64,000 nucleotides of DNA. Origin: Ferruginibacter sp050611725. Its GTDB lineage: Bacteria; Bacteroidota; Bacteroidia; Chitinophagales; Chitinophagaceae. The stretch is from positions 310,001-374,000 of the forward strand of contig NZ_JBODJB010000001.1 of the NCBI RefSeq assembly GCF_050611725.1, read 5' to 3'. How positions within the stretch are numbered: position 1 is the stretch's first letter; every line of letters begins with the position of its first letter. The notes beneath the pieces were generated by a model that saw only the letters and a program-made list of their open reading frames with translations, was not told where the DNA came from and did no database searches. The position numbers and the translations under genes were made by a program. Of the stretch, positions 33,061 to 42,029 are shown piece after piece.

Positions 33061-35331
33061 ATGGAAACAACAACAGCCATACCCAAGTACACTTTAAACG
33101 AGGAAGAAGAAAAAAAAGAGATTCTCCGGCATTACCGTGGTTTATTGAAAGAATTGAAGCCTAAACTCAAAACAGGTGACAAAGAATTATTACGTACAGC
33201 CTTTGAAATGGCTGCCGAAGCACACAAAACCATGCGTCGTAAAAGTGGAGAGCCTTATATTTTGCACCCTCTCGCTGTTGCAAGAATATGTGTGGAAGAG
33301 ATCGGCCTTGGGGTAAGAAGTACCATTTGCGCCCTTTTGCATGATACTGTGGAAGATACAGATATTACATTGGATGATGTGAAACGTGAGTTTGGCGACG
33401 AAATTGCCAAAATTGTTGATGGATTAACCAAGATCAGTTCGGTAATGGATGCCAATACCAGTCAACAAGCAGAAAATTTTAAAAAGATCTTACTCACACT
33501 GACAGATGACCCTCGTGTAATACTTATTAAACTTGCAGACCGGCTTCATAATATGCGAACGATGGACAGTATGAAGCGGGAGAAGCAACTGAAGGTATCC
33601 AGCGAAACAGTATATGTATATGCTCCGCTTGCCCATCGTATGGGTTTATATGCCATTAAAACGGAATTGGAAGATCTTTCCATGAAATACCTGGAGCAGG
33701 AGCATTATAAAATGATTGCTCAGAAATTACAGGAAACAAAAAGAGAACGTACTAGATATATCAATGATTTCATCAGACCGATAAAAGATAAGCTTGAAAA
33801 GAGCGATATCAATTTTGAAATTTTTGGCCGACCAAAAAGCATTCACTCTATCTGGAATAAGATGAAAAAGAAGGGTGTGAGTTTTGAAGAAGTGTATGAT
33901 CTTTTCGCTATCAGAATTATTGTGGATGCTCCGCCGGAAAAGGAAAAAGAAGATTGCTGGAAAGTGTATAGTATGATTACGGATGAATATAACCCATCGC
34001 CTGAAAGATTGAGAGATTGGTTGAGCAATCCAAAGAGCAACGGTTACGAAGCGCTGCATACAACTGTAATGGGACCGCAGGGCAAGTGGGTTGAAATTCA
34101 GATCAGAACAAAACGTACCAATGAAATTGCAGAAAAAGGTTTAGCTGCTCACTGGAAATATAAAGAAGGTACGAACGATGAAAGTCGCTTTGACAAATGG
34201 TTTGGGCAAATAAGAGAAGTATTGAGTAACAACGATGCTAATTCACTCGACTTCTTACAAGATTTTAAGACTTCCTTTTTAGCCGAAGAAATTTATGTGT
34301 ACACACCAAAAGGGGATGTAAAAATGTTGCCCGTTGGTGCTACTGCATTAGATTTTGCTTTTGGGGTACACAGTGCCGTTGGGAGTAAAACGATCGGTGC
34401 TAAGGTGAATCATAAGCTTGTGCCGTTGGGACACAAACTACGCAGTGGAGATCAGATAGAAATTATTACCAGTGCCAAACAAAAACCCAACCAGGAATGG
34501 TTGAATTTTGTTGTAACAAGTAAGGCCAAGCAAAAAATAAAAGATACGCTTAAAGAAGAAAAAAGAAAAGTTGCGGAAGATGGCAAATACATCTTACAAA
34601 AAAAATTAGATGCCATTGGTGGTATGGCTACGCAACACAATATGGAAGAACTGGCTTCTTTCTATAAAGTAAATTCTTCGCTTGATCTGCTGTATGATAT
34701 TGCCACTAAGAAAATTGATCTTAAAGAATTAAAAGATTTTACCGCATCGGGTGACAGATTGTTTTTTCCAAAGCCTGTGAAACCGGAAATTGATGAAAAA
34801 CATGACCATGATTTTGACACAAAACCATTCGATAAAAAGGATGCGGAACTGATCATCTTCGGAGAAAGCAGCGATAAGATCATGTACACGCTGGCTAATT
34901 GTTGTAAGCCAATACCGGGTGATGATGTGTTTGGCTTTGTTACCACAGGTGAAGGGTTGAAAATTCACAGAACCAATTGTCCGAATGCGGCAAGACTCAT
35001 GGCCAACCACGGACATAGAGTTATAAAAACCAAGTGGGCTAAAAATAAAGAGATATCTTTCCTTACAGGTTTAAAAATTGTTGGAGTAGATGATGTGGGT
35101 GTGATTCATAAAATAACCAACCTCATCAGCGGCGAAATGAAATTCAATATTTCGGCTATGTCTATTGAAGCGAAAGAAGGTATTTTTATGGGTAACCTGA
35201 AAATATTTGTTCATGATAAAGAAGAGTTGGACGAACTATGCAATCGTTTATTAGCTTTACATGGCATTGAAAAAGTAGAACGTTACGACACTGAAGACAC
35301 AGAAGCTGCAGTTAAAAATAAAAATCATTAA
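33061..35331 (+). CDS. Bifunctional (p)ppGpp synthetase/hydrolase (RelA/SpoT family)
   Basis: Makes and degrades the stringent-response alarmone (p)ppGpp. The 756 residues, from the ATG at 33061, show the HD hydrolase domain with His69, His94-Asp95 and Glu98-Asp99 (LLHDTVEDTD), the synthetase domain (GRPKSIHSIWNKM, VYDLFAIRIIV, NGYEALHTTV), a TGS domain (EEIYVYTPKGDVKMLPVGAT), a zinc-finger-like region (NCCKPIPGDD, HRTNCPNA) and an ACT domain at the C-terminus. Both catalytic domains look intact, so it is bifunctional (Rel/SpoT type). The longer in-frame start at 32977 lies inside a repeat and is rejected. Confidence 0.95.
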   Translation: METTTAIPKYTLNEEEEKKEILRHYRGLLKELKPKLKTGDKELLRTAFEMAAEAHKTMRRKSGEPYILHPLAVARICVEEIGLGVRSTICALLHDTVEDTDITLDDVKREFGDEIAKIVDGLTKISSVMDANTSQQAENFKKILLTLTDDPRVILIKLADRLHNMRTMDSMKREKQLKVSSETVYVYAPLAHRMGLYAIKTELEDLSMKYLEQEHYKMIAQKLQETKRERTRYINDFIRPIKDKLEKSDINFEIFGRPKSIHSIWNKMKKKGVSFEEVYDLFAIRIIVDAPPEKEKEDCWKVYSMITDEYNPSPERLRDWLSNPKSNGYEALHTTVMGPQGKWVEIQIRTKRTNEIAEKGLAAHWKYKEGTNDESRFDKWFGQIREVLSNNDANSLDFLQDFKTSFLAEEIYVYTPKGDVKMLPVGATALDFAFGVHSAVGSKTIGAKVNHKLVPLGHKLRSGDQIEIITSAKQKPNQEWLNFVVTSKAKQKIKDTLKEEKRKVAEDGKYILQKKLDAIGGMATQHNMEELASFYKVNSSLDLLYDIATKKIDLKELKDFTASGDRLFFPKPVKPEIDEKHDHDFDTKPFDKKDAELIIFGESSDKIMYTLANCCKPIPGDDVFGFVTTGEGLKIHRTNCPNAARLMANHGHRVIKTKWAKNKEISFLTGLKIVGVDDVGVIHKITNLISGEMKFNISAMSIEAKEGIFMGNLKIFVHDKEELDELCNRLLALHGIEKVERYDTEDTEAAVKNKNH

Positions 35332-35343
35332 AAAAATTATACC

Positions 35344-35496
35344 ATGCAAGAATTAATTACAAAAATTACAGAGAATACAGGCATTACTCCTGAACAAGCT
35401 GCTAAAGCAGTTGAGACCATTAAAGATTTTGTAAAAGAAAAATTTCCGATGATGGCCGGTGCAGTTGACAATTTATTTGGATCGGCGGATAGCTAA
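35344..35496 (+). CDS. Small helical protein after the (p)ppGpp gene
   Basis: A 50-residue ORF beginning MQELITKITENTGITPEQAA, predicted as two amphipathic helices with a hairpin-like GITPEQA turn, and a short glycine-rich C-terminus. It starts 12 bases after the (p)ppGpp gene stop on the same strand and its stop overlaps the convergent acyl-CoA dehydrogenase gene by four bases. The even helix pattern and tight spacing suggest it is real. The family is not identified. Confidence 0.65.
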   Translation: MQELITKITENTGITPEQAAKAVETIKDFVKEKFPMMAGAVDNLFGSADS

Positions 35497-36638
35497 AACC
35501 CTCTCAACACTTCCCTGCTAATAACAATTTTTTGTATTTCGCTGGTGCCTTCTCCGATGGTACACAGTTTACTATCTCTATAAAATTTTTCAACAGGGAA
35601 GTCTTTGGTATAACCATACCCACCGAAAATTTGTACTGCATCATTGCTGACTCTTACTGCTACTTCACTGGCATAATATTTTGCCATGGCAGCTTCCTTG
35701 GTCATTTGTTTACCACGTATCTTCAAATCGCAGGCCTGATTAATTAATAATTCGGCAGCTTCAATTTCTGTTGCCATATCTGCCAGCTTAAAACTTATTC
35801 CCTGAAAATTTGAAATGGGTTGATCAAATTGATAACGTTCTTTTGAATACTGTAATGCTGCTTCATAAGCACCTTTTGAAATACCAAGTGCAAGTGCTGC
35901 AATAGATATTCTACCACCATCCAATACCTTCATAGCCTGATGAAAACCATCTCCTACTGCTCCCATTCTACAAGTATCAGGTATGCGACAATTATCAAAG
36001 ATCATTTCAGCCGTTTCGCTGGCCCTCATTCCCAATTTATTTTCTTTCTTACCTGCATTAAAACCGGGTGTACCACGGTCAACAATAAACGCAGTTGAAT
36101 TTTCTTTTGTACGTGGCTCTCCGGTTCTGCAAATAACAACCGCCACATCTCCGCTTTTTCCATGAGTGATCCAACATTTAGTGCCATTCAATATCCAGTG
36201 ATCTCCATCTTTTACAGCAGTTGTTTTCATGTTGCCTGCGTCGCTACCGGTGTTAGGTTCTGTTAAACCCCATGCACCAATGAATTCTGCAGAAGCTAAT
36301 TTGGGTAGATATTTTTGCTTTTGCTCTTCGCTTGCAAAGTGTAAAATATGCCCGGTGCATAATGAATTGTGTGCAGCTAATGACAAACCAATTGAACCAC
36401 AAACTTTTGCTATTTCCTGTATCACCACATTGTATTCAAAATAACTGAGACCAGAGCCACCATACTGTTCAGGTACCAATACGCCCATCAAACCCAACTT
36501 CCCCATTTCTTTAAAAATGTGTACGGGAAATTCCTGTGACTCATCCCATTCCATTACATGCGGTCTTATATATTGATTGGCAAAGTCTTTGGCAGTTTGT
36601 GCCACTTGCAGGGTAATTTCATCAGGGGCAAAATTCAT
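35493..36638 (-). CDS. Acyl-CoA dehydrogenase
   Basis: FAD-dependent enzyme that oxidises acyl-CoA to 2-enoyl-CoA. The 381 residues are typical of the short/branched-chain group: an N-terminal helical domain, a central beta domain with FAD contacts (AWGLTEPNTGSDAGNMKT and WILNGTKCWITHG), and a C-terminal helical domain (QIFGGYGYTKDFPVEKFYRD). The catalytic base candidate is Glu363 in IGEGTSEIQ. The specific acyl chain cannot be told from sequence. It is the last gene of a minus-strand group with the HhH protein gene (22 bases upstream) and the metallo-hydrolase gene. Confidence 0.93.
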   Translation of the reverse strand: MNFAPDEITLQVAQTAKDFANQYIRPHVMEWDESQEFPVHIFKEMGKLGLMGVLVPEQYGGSGLSYFEYNVVIQEIAKVCGSIGLSLAAHNSLCTGHILHFASEEQKQKYLPKLASAEFIGAWGLTEPNTGSDAGNMKTTAVKDGDHWILNGTKCWITHGKSGDVAVVICRTGEPRTKENSTAFIVDRGTPGFNAGKKENKLGMRASETAEMIFDNCRIPDTCRMGAVGDGFHQAMKVLDGGRISIAALALGISKGAYEAALQYSKERYQFDQPISNFQGISFKLADMATEIEAAELLINQACDLKIRGKQMTKEAAMAKYYASEVAVRVSNDAVQIFGGYGYTKDFPVEKFYRDSKLCTIGEGTSEIQKIVISREVLRGF

Positions 36639-36660
36639 ATCGTTCAGTTATATCAGCAAT

Positions 36661-37611
36661 TTAATTAATTGTCAGATAAAAAACGACTTTATTAAAAACT
36701 TCGTCTGTAATGGTCATTATTTTTTTTATGTCGTTTACAGAAGCATAATTACCATGTTGTAACCGGTAGTTAACAATTGCATTAGCAGTAGCATAACGTA
36801 GGTAGGGATGAGCCTTCATTTCATCCAGCGTAGCTGTATTGATATTTATTTTTTTGATGACAGGATTATTCAATACTAATCGTGGTTTTATTTTTTGAAA
36901 AGTAGAATCCGGCAAACCAAATGTTTCAGCTACCTGCTCTATTTTATAAAACCCTCCGAGTTTATCTCTGAATGTTACAATACGCTGTGCCAATTTTCCT
37001 CCAATACCCGGCAAAGCAATCCATGCAGTTGTATCTGATGCATTAATGTCTACAATTGATGGCGTATATTTTGGATAAGTCTTTGGCTCATACTCTTTTT
37101 TCTCATAATTATTTTGAGCAAAGCTGTTTTGAATTTGTATGTAGGGGGTTAATCTTTGAATTTCATCTTCATGCAAACCCCAAATCTTACTAATATCTTC
37201 GGGTTTATAAAATTTACCGCCTTTAGAAGTAAAGTTTTTGATGGTAGCAATTGTTTTATCTCTAAGTCCCAAACGTTTCCAACCTGCTTCATCCAACGTA
37301 TTCGGATCAAAATAAAAAAGGTCTCCTTTTGTTTGACCAGCATAATAATTTCTTTCCGATGGTTGATAGAAATTTTGATAATTGTTCTCATCAAAATCAC
37401 GATTGGTAAAACTTTTACCACTATCCAAACTCTTAATTTGCAACGCCGCTATTTCATTTGCAAATGCAGTGCTGTTTTGCTGTTTGTCTTTAATAAATAA
37501 CGGAAAAAGCAATGGAAGAAAAACAAAGAATAATATCAGGATAAGTAAAGTGATAATACCTGCCCGTTCTTTTTTTGTGAAATTAAAATAGTCTGAAATG
37601 AATTGTTTCAT
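36661..37611 (-). CDS. Helix-hairpin-helix DNA-binding protein, ComEA-like
   Basis: A 316-residue membrane protein. A short cytoplasmic N-terminus (MKQFISDYFNFTKKERAGI) precedes one membrane helix (ITLLILILFFVFLPLLFPLFI). An exported region follows with three helix-hairpin-helix units (DPNTLDEAGWKRLGLRDK, INASDTTAWIALPGIGGKLA, NINTATLDEMKAHPYLRY). ComEA-like proteins bind double-stranded DNA outside the cell membrane during uptake. No other competence genes are visible, so a role in DNA uptake is only suggested. It sits between the metallo-hydrolase and the acyl-CoA dehydrogenase genes on the same strand. Confidence 0.83.
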   Translation of the reverse strand: MKQFISDYFNFTKKERAGIITLLILILFFVFLPLLFPLFIKDKQQNSTAFANEIAALQIKSLDSGKSFTNRDFDENNYQNFYQPSERNYYAGQTKGDLFYFDPNTLDEAGWKRLGLRDKTIATIKNFTSKGGKFYKPEDISKIWGLHEDEIQRLTPYIQIQNSFAQNNYEKKEYEPKTYPKYTPSIVDINASDTTAWIALPGIGGKLAQRIVTFRDKLGGFYKIEQVAETFGLPDSTFQKIKPRLVLNNPVIKKININTATLDEMKAHPYLRYATANAIVNYRLQHGNYASVNDIKKIMTITDEVFNKVVFYLTIN

Positions 37612-37646
37612 TGTAAAGTAATTGAGTCATTACTTTACAGTCGAAA

Positions 37647-38426
37647 TCAATCGAAAAAAAGTTGCAAACCATCATAAGCAAGTTCCATGCCTGATGGCAG
37701 ATCTTTATTAATATCTTCATACAATCCAAGCTGATGGCTGATATGTGTAAAATAGCCCTTAGGTACTTTTAATTCCTTAACTAAGGCAATAGCTTCATCA
37801 ATAGTATAGTGAGATAAGTGTTCTTTGTGTCGTAATGCATTTACTACCATTGCTTCGCTGCCTTTAATTTTTTCCTTTTCGCTTTCATCAATTTTATTGG
37901 CATCTGTGATATAAGTAAACTTACCTATACGAAAAGCCATAACCGGCATTTTATAATGCCACACCATGACTGGTATCACAGGAATATCTCCAATCATAAA
38001 TGGCGTTTCATCGATGGTATTCAAGTTGATCTCAGGAATGCCGGGATATTTCTTATCTGCAAAAGCATAGGCAAACTCTCTTTTCAAGGCCTCTTCCGTT
38101 AAAGCATTTGCAAAGACTTCCATTGCTTTACCACTAAAATAACTAAAGGCTTTTACATCATCCAAACCGGCAACATGATCCTTATGCGGATGTGTAAATA
38201 AGACAGCATCTAACTTTTTAACCCTTTCTCTTAACATCTGCGTACGAAAGTCGGGTGTGGTATCAATTACAAAACTTGTGGCGCTGCTTTCAACCAAAAT
38301 ACTGCTGCGTAAACGCTGATCTTTGGAATTTGATGAAGCACAAACAATACAGTCACATGCAATCATCGGTACTCCGGTGCTGGTGCCGGTACCTAAGAAT
38401 GTTATTTTAATTGGAGGACAATTCAT
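37647..38426 (-). CDS. Metallo-beta-lactamase-fold hydrolase, PhnP-like
   Basis: A 259-residue hydrolase of the PhnP/RNase Z-like branch of the metallo-beta-lactamase fold. The metal motif HPHKDH is at residues 79-84, with further candidates in the VMVWHYKMPV and TDANKID regions and in FTHISHQLG near the end. PhnP acts on cyclic phosphodiesters, but the substrate here is unknown. A cluster of cysteines near the N-terminus (CDCIVCASS, residues 24-32) could bind a structural metal, as in PhnP relatives. Its promoter TACTTTTG lies 15 bases upstream. It heads the group with the HhH and acyl-CoA dehydrogenase genes. Confidence 0.88.
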   Translation of the reverse strand: MNCPPIKITFLGTGTSTGVPMIACDCIVCASSNSKDQRLRSSILVESSATSFVIDTTPDFRTQMLRERVKKLDAVLFTHPHKDHVAGLDDVKAFSYFSGKAMEVFANALTEEALKREFAYAFADKKYPGIPEINLNTIDETPFMIGDIPVIPVMVWHYKMPVMAFRIGKFTYITDANKIDESEKEKIKGSEAMVVNALRHKEHLSHYTIDEAIALVKELKVPKGYFTHISHQLGLYEDINKDLPSGMELAYDGLQLFFD

Positions 38427-38440
38427 AATAATGAGAAATG

Positions 38441-38448
38441 CAAAAGTA
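38441..38448 (-). promoter_or_regulatory. Bacteroidota -7 promoter element for the PhnP-like gene
   Basis: TACTTTTG on the minus strand matches TAnnTTTG, 14 bases before the ATG at 38426. The inverted repeat at 38451-38517 lies directly upstream of it. Confidence 0.6.
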
Positions 38449-38450
38449 AG

Positions 38451-38517
38451 AAATAAGAAATGAGAAAGTTAAGGACTTCAAAAACTGAAGACTCCCTTAC
38501 TTTCTCATTTCTTATTT
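38451..38517. repeat. Long inverted repeat between the PhnP-like and small ORF genes
   Basis: The left arm (38451-38474) and the right arm (38495-38517) are complementary over about 23 bases with a single-base indel. A shorter inner hairpin (CTTCA/TGAAG) lies in the loop. It follows the small-ORF gene on the minus strand by 15 bases and probably terminates it. Confidence 0.75.
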
Positions 38518-38532
38518 TATGTTTCTAATTTC

Positions 38533-38802
38533 TTATTTATGTGCTTCCGCACTCATCACTTCGTCATACATTTTCTGACTTTCATGTGTAAGTGCATCAA
38601 AGTTGATCTCTAATTGTGGCATCAGATCTATAAGTGTATTAATTCTTCCCTCGGTTTGAAAAAACTTATTCAGTACAATTACTTTCTTTGCCTGCAAAAT
38701 GCAATATCCGCTCTGAAAATTTCCTCTTTCATAACGAATTACATAACCGGCTTCTTCCGCAATTCTTTCTATCTTATCTAAATTGTTTTGTGTGTATTTC
38801 AT
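38533..38802 (-). CDS. Small protein of unknown function
   Basis: An 89-residue soluble protein, MKYTQNNLDKIERIAEEAGY onwards, with an alpha-beta look (VIRYERGNFQSGYCILQAKK, VIVLNKFFQTEGRI) and a C-terminal helix. It has one cysteine. The start at 38802 is chosen because GGAGGT, a rare clear Shine-Dalgarno sequence in this window, ends four bases before the ATG. The upstream in-frame ATG at 38814 is part of that ribosome-binding site. It lies downstream of porX on the same strand, 152 bases after it, and upstream of the PhnP-like gene. No family recognised. Confidence 0.8.
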   Translation of the reverse strand: MKYTQNNLDKIERIAEEAGYVIRYERGNFQSGYCILQAKKVIVLNKFFQTEGRINTLIDLMPQLEINFDALTHESQKMYDEVMSAEAHK

Positions 38803-38966
38803 ATTTACCTCCATTCGCCACCAAACCCCTAAAATGGTTTTTCAGCTTCATTTATACATGCAACTTCTACTATATTCAGATTAATAAAAAAAAAGATTCT
38901 CCACAAATTGTGGATTAAAATAGTCCAAGAAATGTGCCGATTCCGCTAGGAGCCGCTAATAAGAAG

Positions 38967-40523
38967 TTATTTATTTGTCATTCTTACAATAGGAACGATC
39001 ATTTCTTCCAAACTTACGCCACCATGCTGAAAGGTATTCTTGTAGTAGTTGACAAAGTGGTTGTAATTATTAGGGTAACAAAGAAACATATCACTCTTGC
39101 CGAAAATATAAGATGAATTCACATTGGGTACAGGTAAGCCCCCTTCTCTGGGATCTCTGAAAACCAGTACATCTCGGGCTTCATAATTCAAATTACGGCC
39201 ATGCTTATAACGCAGATTGGCTGTTGTCTGTTTATCGCCGATTACTTTAGTGGGTGTTTTTACCCTTACGCTTCCATGATCTGTACCAACGATCAAGGTA
39301 ATTTTTTTATCTGCAATTTTTTTCAATGCCTGATGTAGCGGACTATGTTCGAACCAACTCTGCGTAATGCTTCTATAACTTGTTTCATCGCCTGCCAATT
39401 CTTTGAGCACTTCCATTTCTGTACGAGCATGACTAAGCATATCTACAAAATTGTAAACGATGATATTAATGTCATTCTGCAAAAAGTTATGCATATTGTC
39501 CACCAACTTTTGCCCATCATGATTGTTGGTGATCTTTGTATAAGAATATTTCAGATCAGCTTTTCCTAAACGCTTTAATTGTGCCTTAAAAAATTCTTCT
39601 TCAAATAAATTCTTTCCCCCTTCCTCATCATCGTTTTTCCATTGTACCGGAAATTGCTTTTCAATATCGATAGGCAACAAACCGGCAAAAATGGCATTAC
39701 GGGCATATTGAGTAGCTGTAGGTAATATAGAATAGAAAGTTTCTTCTTCATGTATCCTGAAACTTTCTGCAAATATTGGCTGAATGGTTTTCCATTGATC
39801 AAAACGCAAATTATCGATCAGTACAAAAAACAATGGTGTACCTTTTTCAAGATGTGGCAAAACTTTATACTTTAATAAAGTATGACTCATGATCGGAGCA
39901 TCATTGCCTTTGGGGTTTACCCATCCCACATAATTTTTAGAAATAAATTTAAAAAACTCTGTATTGGCCTCAGATTTTTGTGTTTGAAAAACTTCCTGCA
40001 TTTCGGGGCTATCGCTTTTTTTCATCTCCAGTTCCCAGTAAACTAATTTTTTATAAATATCCATCCATTGATTGTAATCAGGGTTATCACTCAATGCCAT
40101 GAATAAACTTCTGAATTCTTGTTGGTAAGCAGAAGTTGTTTTTTCAGCCACCAATCTTTTATTATCGATCAATTTTTTTAAACTCAACCAAACCTGATTT
40201 GGGTTTACAGGTTTAATTAAATAATCGCTTATTTGAGAGCCGATCGCCTCATCCATTAAATTCTCCGCCTCATTTTTTGTAATTAAAACAACCGGCAAAT
40301 TATTGTTCGCTTCTTTTATCTGTTGCAGCGTCTGCAAGCCGGTGATTCCCGGCATGGTTTCATCGAGCAACACCACATCAACGATATTTTCTTTTACAAA
40401 TTCAACCGCATCAAAACCATTTGATTTTGTTGCTACCTCATATCCCTTACTTTCTAAAAACATAATTTGAGAAGTCAGGCTGTCGATCTCATCATCTACC
40501 CATAGAATTTTGATATTGCTCAT
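38967..40523 (-). CDS. porX: Response regulator PorX with PglZ domain
   Basis: PorX regulates the type IX secretion system with the sensor PorY. The 518 residues from the ATG at 40523 have a receiver domain (1-125) with acidic pocket Asp10-Asp11 (WVDDE) and phospho-acceptor Asp54 (VLLDETMPG), then a linker and a PglZ domain of the alkaline phosphatase superfamily (about 220-518; VLIDNLRFDQW, TDHGSVRVK). PorX of Porphyromonas is similar in length, and its PglZ domain hydrolyses phosphodiesters. A longer frame from 40583 lacks a receiver-like start. The sensor porY and the secretion core genes are not in the window. Confidence 0.93.
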   Translation of the reverse strand: MSNIKILWVDDEIDSLTSQIMFLESKGYEVATKSNGFDAVEFVKENIVDVVLLDETMPGITGLQTLQQIKEANNNLPVVLITKNEAENLMDEAIGSQISDYLIKPVNPNQVWLSLKKLIDNKRLVAEKTTSAYQQEFRSLFMALSDNPDYNQWMDIYKKLVYWELEMKKSDSPEMQEVFQTQKSEANTEFFKFISKNYVGWVNPKGNDAPIMSHTLLKYKVLPHLEKGTPLFFVLIDNLRFDQWKTIQPIFAESFRIHEEETFYSILPTATQYARNAIFAGLLPIDIEKQFPVQWKNDDEEGGKNLFEEEFFKAQLKRLGKADLKYSYTKITNNHDGQKLVDNMHNFLQNDINIIVYNFVDMLSHARTEMEVLKELAGDETSYRSITQSWFEHSPLHQALKKIADKKITLIVGTDHGSVRVKTPTKVIGDKQTTANLRYKHGRNLNYEARDVLVFRDPREGGLPVPNVNSSYIFGKSDMFLCYPNNYNHFVNYYKNTFQHGGVSLEEMIVPIVRMTNK

Positions 40524-40708
40524 AGTGTGTTTTATTATTTTGTGAACCGGCTGTGGTATTTCATGGCAACATCGTTGTGTCACTCACTTGTACTGAAAAT
40601 CTTTACTCAGCAATTTAAATCCGGTAGTGTAAAATTATTCTATACGCAGTAATAAGTATTAGAAGAAATAGTGTGTAGCAAATATAATGGTTTCATCATT
40701 CAGAATTG

Positions 40709-40716
40709 TAGCTTTG
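40709..40716 (+). promoter_or_regulatory. Bacteroidota -7 promoter element for the HD phosphohydrolase
   Basis: TAGCTTTG matches TAnnTTTG, 46 bases before the ATG at 40763. The lpxD and lpxC genes follow downstream. Confidence 0.6.
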
Positions 40717-40762
40717 TAGCAATCGTAAAAAAAGTTTTAACAAAATACTATTAACTTACAGA

Positions 40763-41944
40763 ATGCCTTTCAGAAAAATAATCAACGATCCGGTTTATGG
40801 CTTTATTACCATTGACGATGAACTGATCTTCAAAATAATTGCTCATCCTTATTATCAGCGGCTTCGTCGTGTACATCAAATGGCCATGGCTCATTTGGTT
40901 TATCCCGGGGCAGTACATACAAGATTGCACCACTCCTTAGGAGCTTATCATTTAATGGGCAATGCCTTGTATGAATTAAAAAGTAAAGGGGTTGATATCA
41001 CAAAGGAAGAAGAGCAAGGTGCAAAAATTGCCATCTTACTACACGATATAGGCCACGGACCATTCAGTCATGCGTTGGAGAATGTTTTGATAGAAGGCAT
41101 GCATCACGAAGCTATTTCTTTACTGTTGATGAAAGAATTGAATAAACAATTCAATGGTAAGTTAGAATTAGCCATTAAGATTTTCACCAATAAATATCCA
41201 AAGAAATATTTGTACCAACTCATCAGCGGACAATTAGATGTTGACAGAATGGATTACCTCACCCGTGATAGTTTTTTCAGCGGTGTAAGCGAAGGCACTA
41301 TTGGTTATGATAGAATTTTAAAAATGCTTGTTGTACACAAAGGCACACTTATGGTTGAAGAAAAAGGCATTTACTCTATTGAAAAATTTTTGGTATCCCG
41401 CCGATTGATGTATTGGCAGGTTTATCTGCATAAAACTGTGCTCTGTGCCGAGCAAATGTTGCAAAGAATTATTAAAAGGGCTAAGTACATTAAAGCAACT
41501 TCATCTACCTTATTAAATAAATTTGTTACCCAATCGGTTGACAAAGTAACATTGGAAGAGTTTTGTAATATTGATGATAATGATGTGCTTACAGCCATTA
41601 AAGAATGGAGCCATCATCCGGATAAAATCTTATCACTTTTATGCAAAGGAATCATTAACAGAGACCTTTTAAAAGTAAAGTATTTTGCCAAGCCTGTAAG
41701 TAAAAGTCTGCTAAAAGAAAAAACCGAAGCAGCAATCAGCCAATTACAACTGTCTGAGGAAGAAGCAAATTGGTTGGTATTTACAGGAGAAGCTGCAAGC
41801 AGCACCTATAATTTTGAGGATGAACATATTTACATATTATTTAAAGATGGTAATGTAAAAGATATTTCAGAAGTTGATAATGCGCTTATCAACCAAAACC
41901 TCAGGGGCAAGATGAAAAAATATTACATTTGCTACACAAGATAG
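40763..41944 (+). CDS. HD-domain phosphohydrolase
   Basis: A 393-residue protein of the HD superfamily related to dNTP triphosphohydrolases and SAMHD1-like enzymes. Metal ligands are recognisable: His in HHSLGAY (about 56-57), His94-Asp95 in ILLHDIGHGPFSH and Asp in DVDRMDYL. The C-terminal half (about 200-393) is less conserved. dNTPase activity is likely, but the nucleotide is uncertain. It precedes lpxD by 85 bases, an arrangement often seen in Bacteroidota. A family A inverted repeat fills that gap. Its promoter motif lies at 40709-40716. Confidence 0.85.
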   Translation: MPFRKIINDPVYGFITIDDELIFKIIAHPYYQRLRRVHQMAMAHLVYPGAVHTRLHHSLGAYHLMGNALYELKSKGVDITKEEEQGAKIAILLHDIGHGPFSHALENVLIEGMHHEAISLLLMKELNKQFNGKLELAIKIFTNKYPKKYLYQLISGQLDVDRMDYLTRDSFFSGVSEGTIGYDRILKMLVVHKGTLMVEEKGIYSIEKFLVSRRLMYWQVYLHKTVLCAEQMLQRIIKRAKYIKATSSTLLNKFVTQSVDKVTLEEFCNIDDNDVLTAIKEWSHHPDKILSLLCKGIINRDLLKVKYFAKPVSKSLLKEKTEAAISQLQLSEEEANWLVFTGEAASSTYNFEDEHIYILFKDGNVKDISEVDNALINQNLRGKMKKYYICYTR

Positions 41945-42018
41945 TCGCAAGCTATAAGCCACAAAGGACGAGTCTACAAGCTATATGCTTTTCCCTTGAA
42001 ACTTTTAGCTTGTAGCTT
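41945..42018. repeat. Family A inverted repeat between the HD gene and lpxD
   Basis: GCAAGCTATAAGCCACAAAGG on the left and CCCTTGAAACTTTTAGCTTG on the right form an imperfect long stem. It starts directly after the HD gene stop codon. Confidence 0.65.
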
Positions 42019-42029
42019 AAAAATTAATT

